The notes under the pieces are model-generated. The model was given only the letters and a program-made list of their open reading frames with translations. It did no database searches and had not been told where the DNA came from. From Longimicrobiales bacterium (lineage in GTDB: Bacteria > Gemmatimonadota > Gemmatimonadetes > Longimicrobiales > Gaopeijiaceae), in assembly GCA_958296005.1 (NCBI GenBank), contig CATQHQ010000002.1, positions 1,361,501 through 1,425,500 of the forward strand: 64,000 nt of DNA. The letters run 5' to 3'. Of the stretch, positions 7,905-16,642 are shown one piece after another; position 1 is the first letter of the stretch, and each line of letters starts with the position of its first letter. A program made the position numbers and the translations under genes.

Positions 7905-10564
7905 TGGCCGAGTCCCTTCACGTATTCGGCGCCCGCCAGTACCGCCTCGCTGATCTTCTGGGGGTTGCCGACCCCGGCCTGAGCCATGTGGGGCCGACCC
8001 CCGCCCCGGCCGTCCGCCACGGCTGCCGCCGCGCGCACCACGGCGTCGGCACGGATCCCCGCCGCCACAGCGCTGTCGGTGACGAACGCGAAGAGAGCGT
8101 ACTTGCCGCCGGGCATCTCCGCCGCCACCACCGCCACCTCCGGCTCCGGCGATCGGCGGAAGGCGTCGCCCCAACTTCGGGCATCTCCCGGACCTTCCAC
8201 CTTCATGCGGACGCCCCGGTACGTGCCCCGGCGACCGCCGATCCGAAACCCACTCTCCGTCAGCGTCTCGACGCCGCCGCCTGCGCGTCGCAGATCCGCG
8301 ACGAGCGCCTGCAGGTCCGCCTTCTCGGCCCGCAGCTGCTCGACGCGCCGCTCCACGTTGTCCGGCGGCGTCTTCAGGGAGGACGCCAGCGCCTCCATCC
8401 GGCTCTGGTACGCGGCGAGGCGCCGGAAGGCGGCCGGTCCCGTGACGGCTTCCACCCGCCGCACGCCCGCCGCAACGCCGGTCTCCGACAGGAGCTTGAA
8501 GAGCCCGATCTCGCCCGTACGGCGCACATGGGTGCCGCCGCACAGCTCCATGCTGACCCCCGGCACCTCGACCACTCTCACCTCGCGGCCGTACTTCTCG
8601 CCGAAGAGGGCGATGGCGCCGGCCCGCGTCGCTTCGTTGAAGGGTCTGAGCTCGGTTCGCACCGGGTGGTCGGCCCAGACGCCGTCGTTGACCCGGGCCT
8701 CCACCGACGCGACCTCGTCGGAGGTCATCGGCGCGGTGTGGGCGAAGTCGAAGCGAAGTCGATCCGGCGCGACCAACGAGCCTCGCTGCACCACATGCTC
8801 GCCCAGCACCGAGCGGAGGGCCGCATGAAGAAGGTGCGTGGCCGTGTGGTTCCGCTCCGTGTCGTGACGGGAACGGGCGTGGACCTCGGCGGTCGCCTGC
8901 GACCCCACCACGCCTCGACCCCTCTGCGGGAAGCCTGGGTCAGGGAGCCCGCGAACCCACGCCAACTCCCCGTCCACGACCACGGCCTCAACCTTCACTG
9001 CCCAACCGTCGCCCCGCACACGCCCTTGATCCGATACTTGGCCGCCCCCTTCGGCGTAGAAGGGGTTGTCTTCCAGCGCCAGCTCCACCGCGCCGTTTCG
9101 ACCCCGAACGCCGAGCACCCGCGTGGCCACCGACCGCACGTCGTAGCCCGTGAAGCTCTGGCGCGCTCCGTCGGCCACCTCCTCGTAGGCGAAGGCGCCG
9201 CGCTCGGGCGTCTCGACCGGCCCGCCCCCTGCCTTGCGGTCCGCACGGGAGCGGGCCCGCTGCTCGGCCAGCGCCGCTTCAAAGCCCTCCGTGTCGACCT
9301 CCCAGCCCCTTTCGCTGGCCATGATCCGCGTCAGGTCGGCCGGGAAGCCGTAGGTGTCGTAGAGCCGGAACACCTCCGCGCCGGCGATCACGGGACGACG
9401 CGCCGTCCCCTTCGCCACCGGCGGCGCGATCGCGTCGAGCCGCTCCGTCCCCTCCCCGATCGTGGCCAGGAAGCGCTCCTCCTCGCCCCGCGCGGTGGTC
9501 AGCAAGTGCTCCCTCCGCGCCGCGAGCTCCGGGTAGGCGTCCGCCATCTCGCCGGTCACGGCGTCCACCACCTCCACAAGCGCCGGCTCCCGCATCCCCA
9601 ACAGCCAAGCATGGCGGACGCCGCGGCGCAGGATCCGCCGCAGGACGTAGCCCCGTCCCTCGTTGGACGGGAACACCCCGTCGGCCAGGAGGAACGCCAC
9701 CGCCCGGGCGTGGTCGGCCAGCACGCGGTACGAAACGCCCTCCGGCGCGTCGGGCCGGTAGGGACGCCCAACGACCTCCGCCACCCGGCCGAGCAGGGGC
9801 AGGAAGAGGTCGGTGTGGTAGTTGGTGCCGGCTCTCTGGAGGACTGCGGCCAGCCGCTCGAGCCCGGCTCCCGTGTCGATGCTGGGGGCCGGCAGCGGGT
9901 GCAGCGTGCCGGTGGCGTCCCGGTCGAACTGCATGAAGACCAGGTTCCACAGCTCCAGAAACTCCCCGGCCTCGCCCCGGGCCTCGAACTCTTCCGTGCC
10001 CGGCGCGACGCCCCGCTCTCCCCGAGGCCGCAGGTCGTAATGCACTTCCGAGCACGGCCCGCACGGCCCCGTGTCTGCCATCTGCCAGAAGTTGTCTTTG
10101 TCGCCAAGCCGGTGGATCCGTTCCCTGGGCACGCCGGCCACCTTCGCCCAAAGCTCCTCCGCCTCGCCGTCGGTGTGGTGGACCGTGACGAAGAGACGGT
10201 CCGGGTCCAGTCCCAGGTCGTCGGTCAGGAACTCCCAGGCGTACTCCACCGCCTCCCGCTTGAAGTAGTCGCCGAACGAGAAGTTCCCGAGCATCTCGAA
10301 GAAGGTGTGGTGCCGGGCCGTCCGGCCCACCTCTTCCAGATCGTTGTGCTTCCCCCCGGCGCGCACGCACTTCTGCGCCGTGACCGCCCGCCTGAACGGC
10401 AGCTCCTCGCGACCGAGAAAGACTCCCTTGAACTGGACCATCCCCGCGTTCGTGAAGAGCAACGTGGGATCGTCGGAGGGCACCAGCGGCGAGCTGGAGC
10501 GGATCTGGTGGCCTCGCGCCTCGAAGAACTCGAGGAACTTTCGGCGGAGATCGGCGGCTCTCAT
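7901..10564 (-). CDS. alaS: Alanyl-tRNA synthetase
   Basis: AlaS charges tRNA-Ala and clears mischarged Ser/Gly through its editing domain. The 887-residue protein is of normal length. The class II core starts RAADLRRKFLEFFEARGH and includes PLVPSDDPTLLFTNAGM, the QKCVRAGGKHNDLE segment and HTFFEMLGNFSFGDYFK. The editing domain has HTATHLLHAALRSVLG (HxxxH zinc site) and ELCGGTHVRRTGEIG. The C-terminal C-Ala domain ends with GGGRPHMAQAGV, a DHH-like glycine-rich tail. The ATG at 10564 gives the conserved start. The gene begins a run of overlapping genes toward lower coordinates. A 130-bp gap separates it from recA. Confidence 0.97.
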   Translation of the reverse strand: MRAADLRRKFLEFFEARGHQIRSSSPLVPSDDPTLLFTNAGMVQFKGVFLGREELPFRRAVTAQKCVRAGGKHNDLEEVGRTARHHTFFEMLGNFSFGDYFKREAVEYAWEFLTDDLGLDPDRLFVTVHHTDGEAEELWAKVAGVPRERIHRLGDKDNFWQMADTGPCGPCSEVHYDLRPRGERGVAPGTEEFEARGEAGEFLELWNLVFMQFDRDATGTLHPLPAPSIDTGAGLERLAAVLQRAGTNYHTDLFLPLLGRVAEVVGRPYRPDAPEGVSYRVLADHARAVAFLLADGVFPSNEGRGYVLRRILRRGVRHAWLLGMREPALVEVVDAVTGEMADAYPELAARREHLLTTARGEEERFLATIGEGTERLDAIAPPVAKGTARRPVIAGAEVFRLYDTYGFPADLTRIMASERGWEVDTEGFEAALAEQRARSRADRKAGGGPVETPERGAFAYEEVADGARQSFTGYDVRSVATRVLGVRGRNGAVELALEDNPFYAEGGGQVSDQGRVRGDGWAVKVEAVVVDGELAWVRGLPDPGFPQRGRGVVGSQATAEVHARSRHDTERNHTATHLLHAALRSVLGEHVVQRGSLVAPDRLRFDFAHTAPMTSDEVASVEARVNDGVWADHPVRTELRPFNEATRAGAIALFGEKYGREVRVVEVPGVSMELCGGTHVRRTGEIGLFKLLSETGVAAGVRRVEAVTGPAAFRRLAAYQSRMEALASSLKTPPDNVERRVEQLRAEKADLQALVADLRRAGGGVETLTESGFRIGGRRGTYRGVRMKVEGPGDARSWGDAFRRSPEPEVAVVAAEMPGGKYALFAFVTDSAVAAGIRADAVVRAAAAVADGRGGGRPHMAQAGVGNPQKISEAVLAGAEYVKGLGQ

Positions 10565-10694
10565 CGGTATCGACAAATGGGAAGGGCGGAGCGGCAGACG
10601 ACGAGCGGAGGTCCGCGCGAAGGCGGGCCGGCGGACTCCGAAAGCTAGCCCAACCGGCCCGCCACGCCCCGGCCCGGGCCAGCCCGCCGGCTTA

Positions 10695-11813
10695 CTACAC
10701 CACCCTGACCGCGGGCGCCCCCATCCGCTCGGCGGGGCCACCGGCGCCAACGTCCGATCCCGCCTCCGCGTCCTTCTGCTCGGGATCCCCGATCCCCAAG
10801 GCCGCGAGCAGGCGGACCTCGATCTTCTTTGCCACGTCCTCGTTCTCCGCCAGGAAGCCCCGGACGTTTTCCTTTCCCTGCCCCAGCCGCAGGTCTTCCA
10901 AGGAGAACCACGAACCCGACTTCGTCACGATGCCGTGCTCCACCCCCAGGTCGATGAGGAGCCCGGTGTGGCTGATCCCCTGCGCGTAGAGGATGTCGAA
11001 CTCCGCCTGTTTGAAGGGGGGAGCGCACTTGTTCTTGACCACCTTCACGCGGGTCCGGTTGCCGATGACCTCCTGGCCGTCCTTGATCGCCCCGATCCGC
11101 CGGATGTCCATCCGCAACGAGGCGTAGAACTTGAGGGCCCGCCCGCCTGTGGTGGTCTCCGGGCTTCCGAACATGACCCCGATCTTCTCCCGAATCTGGT
11201 TGGTGAAGATCACCGCGCAGTTGGAGCGGTTCACGGCCCCGGTCAGCTTCCGCAGGGCTTGGCTCATGAGACGCGCCTGGAGCCCCACATGGGAGTCGCC
11301 CATCTCACCTTCGATCTCCGCCCGCGGTACGAGCGCCGCCACCGAGTCCACCACGATCACCTCCACCGCGTTGCTGCGGATCAGGACCTCGGCGATCTCC
11401 AGGGCCTGCTCGCCGGTGTCGGGCTGGGAGACCAGAAGGTCGTCCACGTTCACGCCGAGCTTCCGGGCGTACTGGACGTCCAGAGCGTGCTCGGCGTCGA
11501 TGAACGCCGCGATGCCGCCGTCTTTCTGGCTGTTGGCGATGATGTGGAGGCAGAGCGTCGTCTTCCCGGACGACTCGGGACCGTAGATCTCGGCGATCCG
11601 CCCCCGAGGCACGCCTCCGATGCCGATGGCGGCGTCCAAGTTGATCGCCCCCGTGGAGATGCTGCCGATCTGGAGGGCGGCGCTGTCGGACCCCATGCGC
11701 ATGATCGCCCCCTTTCCGTAGGACCGTTCGATCTGAGTCACGGCCGTGGCCAGCGCCTTCTCCCGTTGCTTGGCTTCTAGGCCGTTCTTGCCGGACGCTT
11801 TCGTTCTCGTCAT
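10695..11813 (-). CDS. recA: Recombinase RecA
   Basis: RecA forms filaments on single-stranded DNA, drives strand exchange and triggers LexA cleavage. The 372-residue product has the usual N-terminal helix ([20 protein letters not shown]), the Walker [10 protein letters not shown], Walker [12 protein letters not shown], the L1 loop [22 protein letters not shown], the L2 loop region [20 protein letters not shown] and the [18 protein letters not shown] segment. A variable acidic/Gly-rich tail follows. The ATG at 11813 has AAGGAG nine bases upstream and gives the family length; the frame extends upstream to 11849 but without similarity. A sigma-70-like promoter can be proposed about 120 bp upstream. 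The divergent neighbour is the flavoprotein at 12130. Confidence 0.97.
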   Translation of the reverse strand: MTRTKASGKNGLEAKQREKALATAVTQIERSYGKGAIMRMGSDSAALQIGSISTGAINLDAAIGIGGVPRGRIAEIYGPESSGKTTLCLHIIANSQKDGGIAAFIDAEHALDVQYARKLGVNVDDLLVSQPDTGEQALEIAEVLIRSNAVEVIVVDSVAALVPRAEIEGEMGDSHVGLQARLMSQALRKLTGAVNRSNCAVIFTNQIREKIGVMFGSPETTTGGRALKFYASLRMDIRRIGAIKDGQEVIGNRTRVKVVKNKCAPPFKQAEFDILYAQGISHTGLLIDLGVEHGIVTKSGSWFSLEDLRLGQGKENVRGFLAENEDVAKKIEVRLLAALGIGDPEQKDAEAGSDVGAGGPAERMGAPAVRVV

Positions 11814-11933
11814 GAGTGAGGGTCTCCTTGGTGGTGTGGCGCGGGTCAATGCAGGTCACGATGCCGGGCGGCGCGACCGAGCCCCGTGGCGGGCGCGGGC
11901 GTTCGTGAAGACGCGGACAGGGCCATGAACCGA

Positions 11934-11962
11934 AGATAAAGCGAAACACCCCCGGGGCTCAA
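11934..11962 (-). promoter_or_regulatory. Candidate recA promoter
   Basis: Reading the minus strand, TTGAGC (11962-11957) and TTATCT (11939-11934) are separated by exactly 17 bp. They match the sigma-70 consensus at four of six positions each. The implied start of transcription is near 11926, leaving a leader of about 110 nt before recA. The assignment is by eye only. Confidence 0.4.
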
Positions 11963-11968
11963 GTCCCT

Positions 11969-11979
11969 GTTCCTAGAAC
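11969..11979. promoter_or_regulatory. GTTC-N3-GAAC palindrome upstream of recA
   Basis: A perfect 4-bp-arm inverted repeat, GTTCCTAGAAC, lies seven bases upstream of the candidate recA -35 hexamer, in the recA-flavoprotein intergenic region (11814-12129). GTTC/GAAC half-sites are the building blocks of several LexA boxes, although this spacing is not one of the well-known forms. The palindrome is short and could be chance. Confidence 0.25.
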
Positions 11980-12129
11980 GTAAGCGCCGAAGTGGGCCTT
12001 TCCATGCTTGGATGGGACTAATTTCGTGTCGTCCAGCGACGGACCACCGGCGGCCTCGGCCTCCATCGCCTCCGGGCAAGCGCTCCGCGGACCGCAGGAG
12101 GCTCGCTCCCTACAGCAAAGGACTCCCTC

Positions 12130-13551
12130 ATGGCCAACTCGACCCGAGCCTACGACCTGATCGCCGTTGGCGGCGGTACCGGAGGACTCGTCGCCGCTGC
12201 CGGCGCCGCCTACCTGGGGATGCAGCCCGCCATCGTCGAGAAGGACGCGCTGGGAGGCGACTGCCTCTGGACCGGGTGCGTGCCGTCCAAGGCTCTGATC
12301 GCATCGGCCCGCTTGGCTCGGAAGATCGACCAAGCCGCCGCGCTTGGCCTCCGCCCGCCGGCCGACCGCAGCCGCGACTTCCGCGCCGTCATGGAGCGGA
12401 TGCGCTCGGCGCGGTCCACCGTCGCCCACCACGACGACCCCGAGCGGTTCCGCAAGATGGGGGTCGGAGTCCACTTCGGTGCCGCTCGCTTCCTCGACCC
12501 CGCCACGGTGGAGGTGGATGGGGTGGGCCGGCTCCGCTCCAAGCGCTTCGTGGTCGCCACCGGCGCGGTGCCCGCGGTCCCCCCGATTCCGGGGCTGGAG
12601 GAGGCCGGATACTGGACCTACGAGACCGTCTTCGACCAGAACGAGCTGCCCGGGTCGGTGGCGGTGCTGGGCGGCGGCCCGATCGGTTTGGAGTTCGCCC
12701 AGCTCCTCTCGCGGTTGGGGGCGAAGACGACGGTCCTCGAGATGGCGCCGTCGATCTTGGTGCGCGAAGACCCCGACGTCTCCGCGTTCATGCAGCGCGT
12801 GCTGGAGGCGGAGGGGATCGCGGTGCGCACCGGGTCGGCGGTGTCGCGGGTCCGAGCGGAGGGCGGTCGGAAGGTCGTGGAGACGGCGGACGGGGAATCG
12901 GTGGAGGCGGAGTTGCTCTTCGCGGCGACGGGGCGGCGGCCCTGCACCGACGGGCTGGAGCTGGAGGCGGCGGGGGTGCGCACCGAGCGCGGCGCCGTCG
13001 TGGTGGACCGCTTCCTGCGGACGTCGGCCAAGTCGGTGTGGGCTGTGGGCGACGTGACCGGCGGCCTTCAGTTCACCCACGCCGCGGAGCACATGGCCAA
13101 GGCGGCCCTTCGCAACGCGGTGGTGCCCGGCAGGGCCAAGGTCGCATACGACAACGTGCCGTGGGTCACCTACACCGACCCGGAAGTGGCTCGCGTCGGG
13201 CTGGGGGAAGCGGAGGCCGAGGCGGTGGGAGGCGCCACCTACCGCTACCAGATCGACGACCTGGACCGGGCGATCGTGGACGCAACGGCCGTCGGGTTCG
13301 TGAAGGTCTCGGCGGACCGGAAGGGGAAGGTGCTCGGGGCCACGATCGTCGCCCACGGCGCCGGCGAGATGATCATGCCCTTGGTGCTGGCCAAGCGGCA
13401 CGGCCTGACCCTTGCCCAGGTCGCCAATACCACATTCCCTTACCCCACCATGGCGGAGGGAGTGAAGCGGGCCTCCGGCGAGTACATGCGTTCCCGGCTG
13501 GACACCGCCGCCGGCCGCACCCTCAAGCGAGTCGTGCGATGGCTGAAGTAG
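12130..13551 (+). CDS. FAD-dependent pyridine nucleotide-disulfide oxidoreductase (MerA/Lpd-like)
   Basis: The protein has 473 residues. The FAD-binding VGGGTGGLVAAAGAAYLG is at the N-terminus, the redox-active pair sits in GGDCLWTGCVPSK (residues about 42-54), and the NAD domain has VLGGGPIGLEFAQLLSRLG. The second FAD motif VWAVGDVTG and the dimer interface NTTFPYPTMAEG with its catalytic His region replaced complete the fold. The pattern GGDCLxxGCVPSK resembles mercuric reductase-like proteins rather than dihydrolipoamide dehydrogenase, but there is no N-terminal HMA domain and no C-terminal Cys pair, so a mercury function is not supported. Its stop overlaps the start of the TVP38-DUF547 gene, and the three-gene set matches neighbourhoods of arsenosugar biosynthesis. 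The substrate is unknown. Confidence 0.85.
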   Translation: MANSTRAYDLIAVGGGTGGLVAAAGAAYLGMQPAIVEKDALGGDCLWTGCVPSKALIASARLARKIDQAAALGLRPPADRSRDFRAVMERMRSARSTVAHHDDPERFRKMGVGVHFGAARFLDPATVEVDGVGRLRSKRFVVATGAVPAVPPIPGLEEAGYWTYETVFDQNELPGSVAVLGGGPIGLEFAQLLSRLGAKTTVLEMAPSILVREDPDVSAFMQRVLEAEGIAVRTGSAVSRVRAEGGRKVVETADGESVEAELLFAATGRRPCTDGLELEAAGVRTERGAVVVDRFLRTSAKSVWAVGDVTGGLQFTHAAEHMAKAALRNAVVPGRAKVAYDNVPWVTYTDPEVARVGLGEAEAEAVGGATYRYQIDDLDRAIVDATAVGFVKVSADRKGKVLGATIVAHGAGEMIMPLVLAKRHGLTLAQVANTTFPYPTMAEGVKRASGEYMRSRLDTAAGRTLKRVVRWLK

Positions 13552-15167
13552 ACGACGCGGCACCGGCCTCCAGCGTCCCCGCCGCCGACGCGGCCGCCGA
13601 GTCGCCGACCTCGGGTCGCAAGGGCGCCCTGCTCCGGCTCGGGGCGATCGCCCTGATCTTGGCGGCAGGCTTCTTGGTCGTCCGCCTGACCCCCGCCGGG
13701 GAGTACCTGACCCGGGAAGGCGTGGGCGCCGGGATCGCGCAGCTCCGGGGCAACCCGTGGGCGCCGGTGATCTTCGTCGCCGTCTACGCCACCGCCACGA
13801 TGCTGGCGGTTCCGGGCACGATCCTGACGTTGGTCGGCGGCGCCGTCTTCGGCTTCTTCTGGGGGACCGTGTACAACGCCGTGGCCGCCAACATCGGCGC
13901 CAACGGAGCGTTCGGCGTAGCCCGGGGCCTGGGACGGGACGCGGTGCGGCGGTTGGCGGGAGACGACTCGAAGGCGCTGGCGCGATTGGACAGCGCGGTG
14001 ACGCGCCACGGATTCCAAGGACTCCTTACGTTGCGGCTGATCCCGCTGGTGCCGTTCAACGTCCTCAACTTCGGATCGGGATTGTTGCCCATGAAGTGGT
14101 CAACCTACGCCGTCGCGACGGCGATCGGCATCCTTCCGGGGACCGCCATCTACACCTTCTTCGCCGAAGCCTTGCTCCAAGGCACCCAAGGCGCGTCCCA
14201 GGCGGCGCTGACGCGGCTGTTCGTCGCCGGCGGGCTTCTGGTGCTGCTCAGCTTCCTGCCGGCGATCCTGAAGCGGCTGGGCGTGCGCCTCCCTGGCATG
14301 GGGATCCTTGCGCTGACGACGACGCTGGGGGCGACGCTCTGGACGGGCTTGGCCGGAGCGGCCGCAGCCCAGGAGCGCATCGGCGACCAGCAAGAGCACT
14401 CGGCCGCCGGCCTTCCCAGCCACGACGCCTTCACCAAGGTCCTGTCCGTCGTCGTCGAGAGCGGGACCGTGGACTACGGCACGCTGGCGGAGAGCTACTC
14501 GGACCCGATGGGGCTGGCCGACTACCTCGAGCGGCTGGAGGCCACCGCCCCAGCCGTGCTGCAGGCCGCGCCGGCGCACGACCGACTGGCGTTCTGGATC
14601 AACGCCTACAACGCCTGCATGCTCAAGCGGGTGATCGAGAACTACCCGATCGAGCCGGCCGGGGGGTTCCGGGGCCTCCGAAACCGAGCGGCGGGAAGGC
14701 CAGCCAACTCGGTGTGGCAGATCGAGGACGTGTTCACGGGGCCGCACTGCGCCGTCGCGGGGGCGCTTCGCTCCCAGGACGAGATCGAGCACGAGATCAT
14801 CCGGCCGATCGGCGACCCGCGCATCCACTTTGCCGTGAACTGCGCCGCCCGAAGTTGCCCGCCTCTGGTCGCCCGAGCCTACGAAGGCGCTTCGATCGGG
14901 CGGGAACTCGACCAGAGAGTCGCCGACTTCATCGCCGACGCGACGCATTTCTCCGTCGGCGACGACGACGGACGGCCCGTGGTGCGGGTCAACAAGGTGC
15001 TGGACTGGTTCAAGGAAGACTTCGGCGGCGAGGCCGGCATCCTCTCCTTCCTGGCAAGCTACGGCGAGGGCGCGGCCCGCGAGGCGTTGGAACACCCCGA
15101 CGTCAAGCTCGAGTTCTTCGACTACGATTGGACGCTGAACGATATATCGGACGATATATCTCGATAG
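13539..15167 (+). CDS. TVP38/TMEM64 (SNARE-associated/DedA-like) membrane domain fused to DUF547
   Basis: The ATG at 13539 lies inside the end of the flavoprotein gene (13-bp overlap) and gives 542 residues. A short acidic/Ala-rich head is followed by a transmembrane domain (about residues 30-270). This domain carries PWAPVIFVAVYATATMLAVPGT, GAVFGFFWGTVYN, FGVARGLGRDAV and LTLRLIPLVPFNVLNFGSGL, the VTT/DedA-like signature of TVP38. After a Gln-rich linker comes a DUF547 domain (about 300-530) with DYGTLAES, LAFWINAYNACMLKRVIENYP, IHFAVNCAARSCPPL and LEFFDYDWTLND. The two families are usually separate neighbouring genes; here they are one polypeptide. DUF547 is of unknown function. The last residues (DISDDISR) are encoded by an AT-rich repeat. 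Confidence 0.85.
   Translation: MAEVDDAAPASSVPAADAAAESPTSGRKGALLRLGAIALILAAGFLVVRLTPAGEYLTREGVGAGIAQLRGNPWAPVIFVAVYATATMLAVPGTILTLVGGAVFGFFWGTVYNAVAANIGANGAFGVARGLGRDAVRRLAGDDSKALARLDSAVTRHGFQGLLTLRLIPLVPFNVLNFGSGLLPMKWSTYAVATAIGILPGTAIYTFFAEALLQGTQGASQAALTRLFVAGGLLVLLSFLPAILKRLGVRLPGMGILALTTTLGATLWTGLAGAAAAQERIGDQQEHSAAGLPSHDAFTKVLSVVVESGTVDYGTLAESYSDPMGLADYLERLEATAPAVLQAAPAHDRLAFWINAYNACMLKRVIENYPIEPAGGFRGLRNRAAGRPANSVWQIEDVFTGPHCAVAGALRSQDEIEHEIIRPIGDPRIHFAVNCAARSCPPLVARAYEGASIGRELDQRVADFIADATHFSVGDDDGRPVVRVNKVLDWFKEDFGGEAGILSFLASYGEGAAREALEHPDVKLEFFDYDWTLNDISDDISR
15139..15160. repeat. Tandem ACGATATATC repeat (12-bp period)
   Basis: Two identical 10-mers, ACGATATATC at 15139-15148 and 15151-15160, each contain the palindrome GATATATC. 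They sit at the very 3' end of the DUF547-fusion gene and about 60 bp before the GTG of the glycosyltransferase gene. Further GATC-containing AT-rich sequence follows to about 15185. In this GC-rich context the patch stands out. It may be an operator, or only encode the repeated C-terminal DIS residues. Confidence 0.4.
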
Positions 15168-15219
15168 ATCGTTATGATCGTCTAACAACTCCGCCGGCGA
15201 CACTAGACCGTCTGCAACC

Positions 15220-16605
15220 GTGACCGCGGCCTCCAGCAGCCCCGAAGTCGGGATCGTGATCCCGGCGCTCGACGAGGAGGCAGCGCTCCCTGCCCTCTTG
15301 GACGACCTGTCGAAGCTGGCGCTGCCCAAGCAGGTCGTGGTGGTGGACGGGGGATCGTCGGACGGCACCGTCGCGGCCGCTCGGGCCGGCGGCGCTCTGG
15401 TCCTGCGAAGCCGTCTCGGACGCGCTCGCCAGATGAACGCCGGCGCAGCGTTCCTGCGTTCGCCCTGGCTCTTCTTCCTCCACGCCGACTCGCGGCTGGG
15501 CGATGCGGCCCTCCGAGCCGCCGAGTCCCATGTCTTGGACCACGGCGCTGGCCCCGAGCCCGCGGCGGCCACGTTCGGCCTCGCCTTCGACCACGCCCAC
15601 TTCTTCTACCGGCTGATCGAGCGCGGACAGCGGCTTCGGGAGGAGCGGCTGGGGCTGACCTACGGCGACCAGGGACTGCTCGTTCGGAGGGACCTCTTCT
15701 TCCGCGCCGGTTGCTACCCCGACGAACCGATCATGGAGGACGTGATCCTCGCCCGACGGCTCCGGGAAGCGGGCAAGCTGGTCCGCCTCGAGGCCGAGGT
15801 CACCAGCAGCGAGCGGCGCTACGAGGAAGAAGGCAAGGTTCGCGGCTGGGTCCGAAACGCGTGGCTGATCTCCCAGTTCATGGGCGGCGCAGAGCCGTCG
15901 CAGCTGGCGAAGGCGTACCCACCACGCCGGCGACTCCACCGGGCGCCGCCGCGCGGTGCCCGCCGGTCCGGCCCGCGACCCGCCGCCACCCTCCTCGTCT
16001 TCGCCAAGGCCCCGCGGCCGGGCAGCGTCAAGACCAGACTGGCCCGCACGTTGGGGGCGGAGGCGGCCGCCGCCGCGTACCGGCGCATGGGCCGGCTGAT
16101 CGTGGACCAGCTGGCGGCCGCCCCCGTCGAGACCGTCGTCTGCTTCGATCCTCCCGACGCGGAAGACGAGGTCCGGCGCTGGCTCGACCCCGATCGGCGG
16201 AACCCTCGCCTGCGCTACCTGGCTCAAGGCGGCGGCGACTTGGGCGAACGCATGTCGCGCATGTTCGACCACGCCTTCGAGCGAGGAGGCCCGGCCGTAG
16301 TCGTGGGCACCGACGCCCCCGCCGTGGACGCAGACACCGTCGCTCGGGCGATGGAAGCGCTGGACAGTGCCGACGTCGTGCTGGGACCGTCTCGCGACGG
16401 CGGCTACTACCTCATGGCCTTGCGCGAGCGACGTCCCGAGCTGTTCCGCTCGATCCCGTGGAGCACGTCGGCCGTCCTAGGCAAGAGCGCCGATCGAGCC
16501 CGGCGGATGGGGCTGCGGACGACGTACCTGGAAGTCGAGTGCGACATCGACACCGCCGAGGACCTAACCCCGGAGGTGGCGCGAAGACTAGGCCTCCCTG
16601 CCTAG
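15220..16605 (+). CDS. Fused TIGR04283-like glycosyltransferase 2 and TIGR04282-like (DUF2064) glycosyltransferase
   Basis: A GTG start gives 461 residues in two enzymatic halves. The first (about 1-225) is a GT2 fold with VGIVIPALDEEAALPALL, VVVDGGSSDGT, the LFFLHADSRLG metal motif and YGDQGLLVRRDLFFRAGCYP, characteristic of the TIGR04283 type. The second (about 250-461) starts LLVFAKAPRPGSVKTRLARTLG and has VGTDAPAVD, VLGPSRDGGYYLMAL and VECDIDTAEDL, the TIGR04282/DUF2064 pattern. The two families are usually adjacent genes linked to arsenosugar biosynthesis. The linker (230-250) is Arg/Pro-rich. The true donor and acceptor sugars are unknown. It is the last gene of the operon that starts at 12130. 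Confidence 0.87.
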   Translation: MTAASSSPEVGIVIPALDEEAALPALLDDLSKLALPKQVVVVDGGSSDGTVAAARAGGALVLRSRLGRARQMNAGAAFLRSPWLFFLHADSRLGDAALRAAESHVLDHGAGPEPAAATFGLAFDHAHFFYRLIERGQRLREERLGLTYGDQGLLVRRDLFFRAGCYPDEPIMEDVILARRLREAGKLVRLEAEVTSSERRYEEEGKVRGWVRNAWLISQFMGGAEPSQLAKAYPPRRRLHRAPPRGARRSGPRPAATLLVFAKAPRPGSVKTRLARTLGAEAAAAAYRRMGRLIVDQLAAAPVETVVCFDPPDAEDEVRRWLDPDRRNPRLRYLAQGGGDLGERMSRMFDHAFERGGPAVVVGTDAPAVDADTVARAMEALDSADVVLGPSRDGGYYLMALRERRPELFRSIPWSTSAVLGKSADRARRMGLRTTYLEVECDIDTAEDLTPEVARRLGLPA

Positions 16606-16638
16606 ACGCTCACGCGCGTGTTGGCAGGCTCGAAGCCT
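16597..16638. terminator. Possible bidirectional terminator between convergent genes
   Basis: CCTGCC (16597-16602) pairs with GGCAGG (16623-16628) and is followed by a second small hairpin, AGGCT-CGA-AGCCT (16626-16638). It lies in the 37-bp gap between convergent stops. No T-tract follows on either strand, so the call is weak. Confidence 0.35.
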
Positions 16639-16642
16639 AAGC

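Noticed and set aside
12012-13538. Upstream part of the 1051-residue open frame ending in the TVP38-DUF547 gene
   Set aside because: It is the +1 shadow of the flavoprotein gene (Arg/Gly-rich); only the part from 13539 on has family signatures.
12130-13551. Mercuric reductase (merA)
   Set aside because: No HMA domain, no C-terminal vicinal cysteines and no mer genes nearby; called a MerA-like flavoprotein instead.
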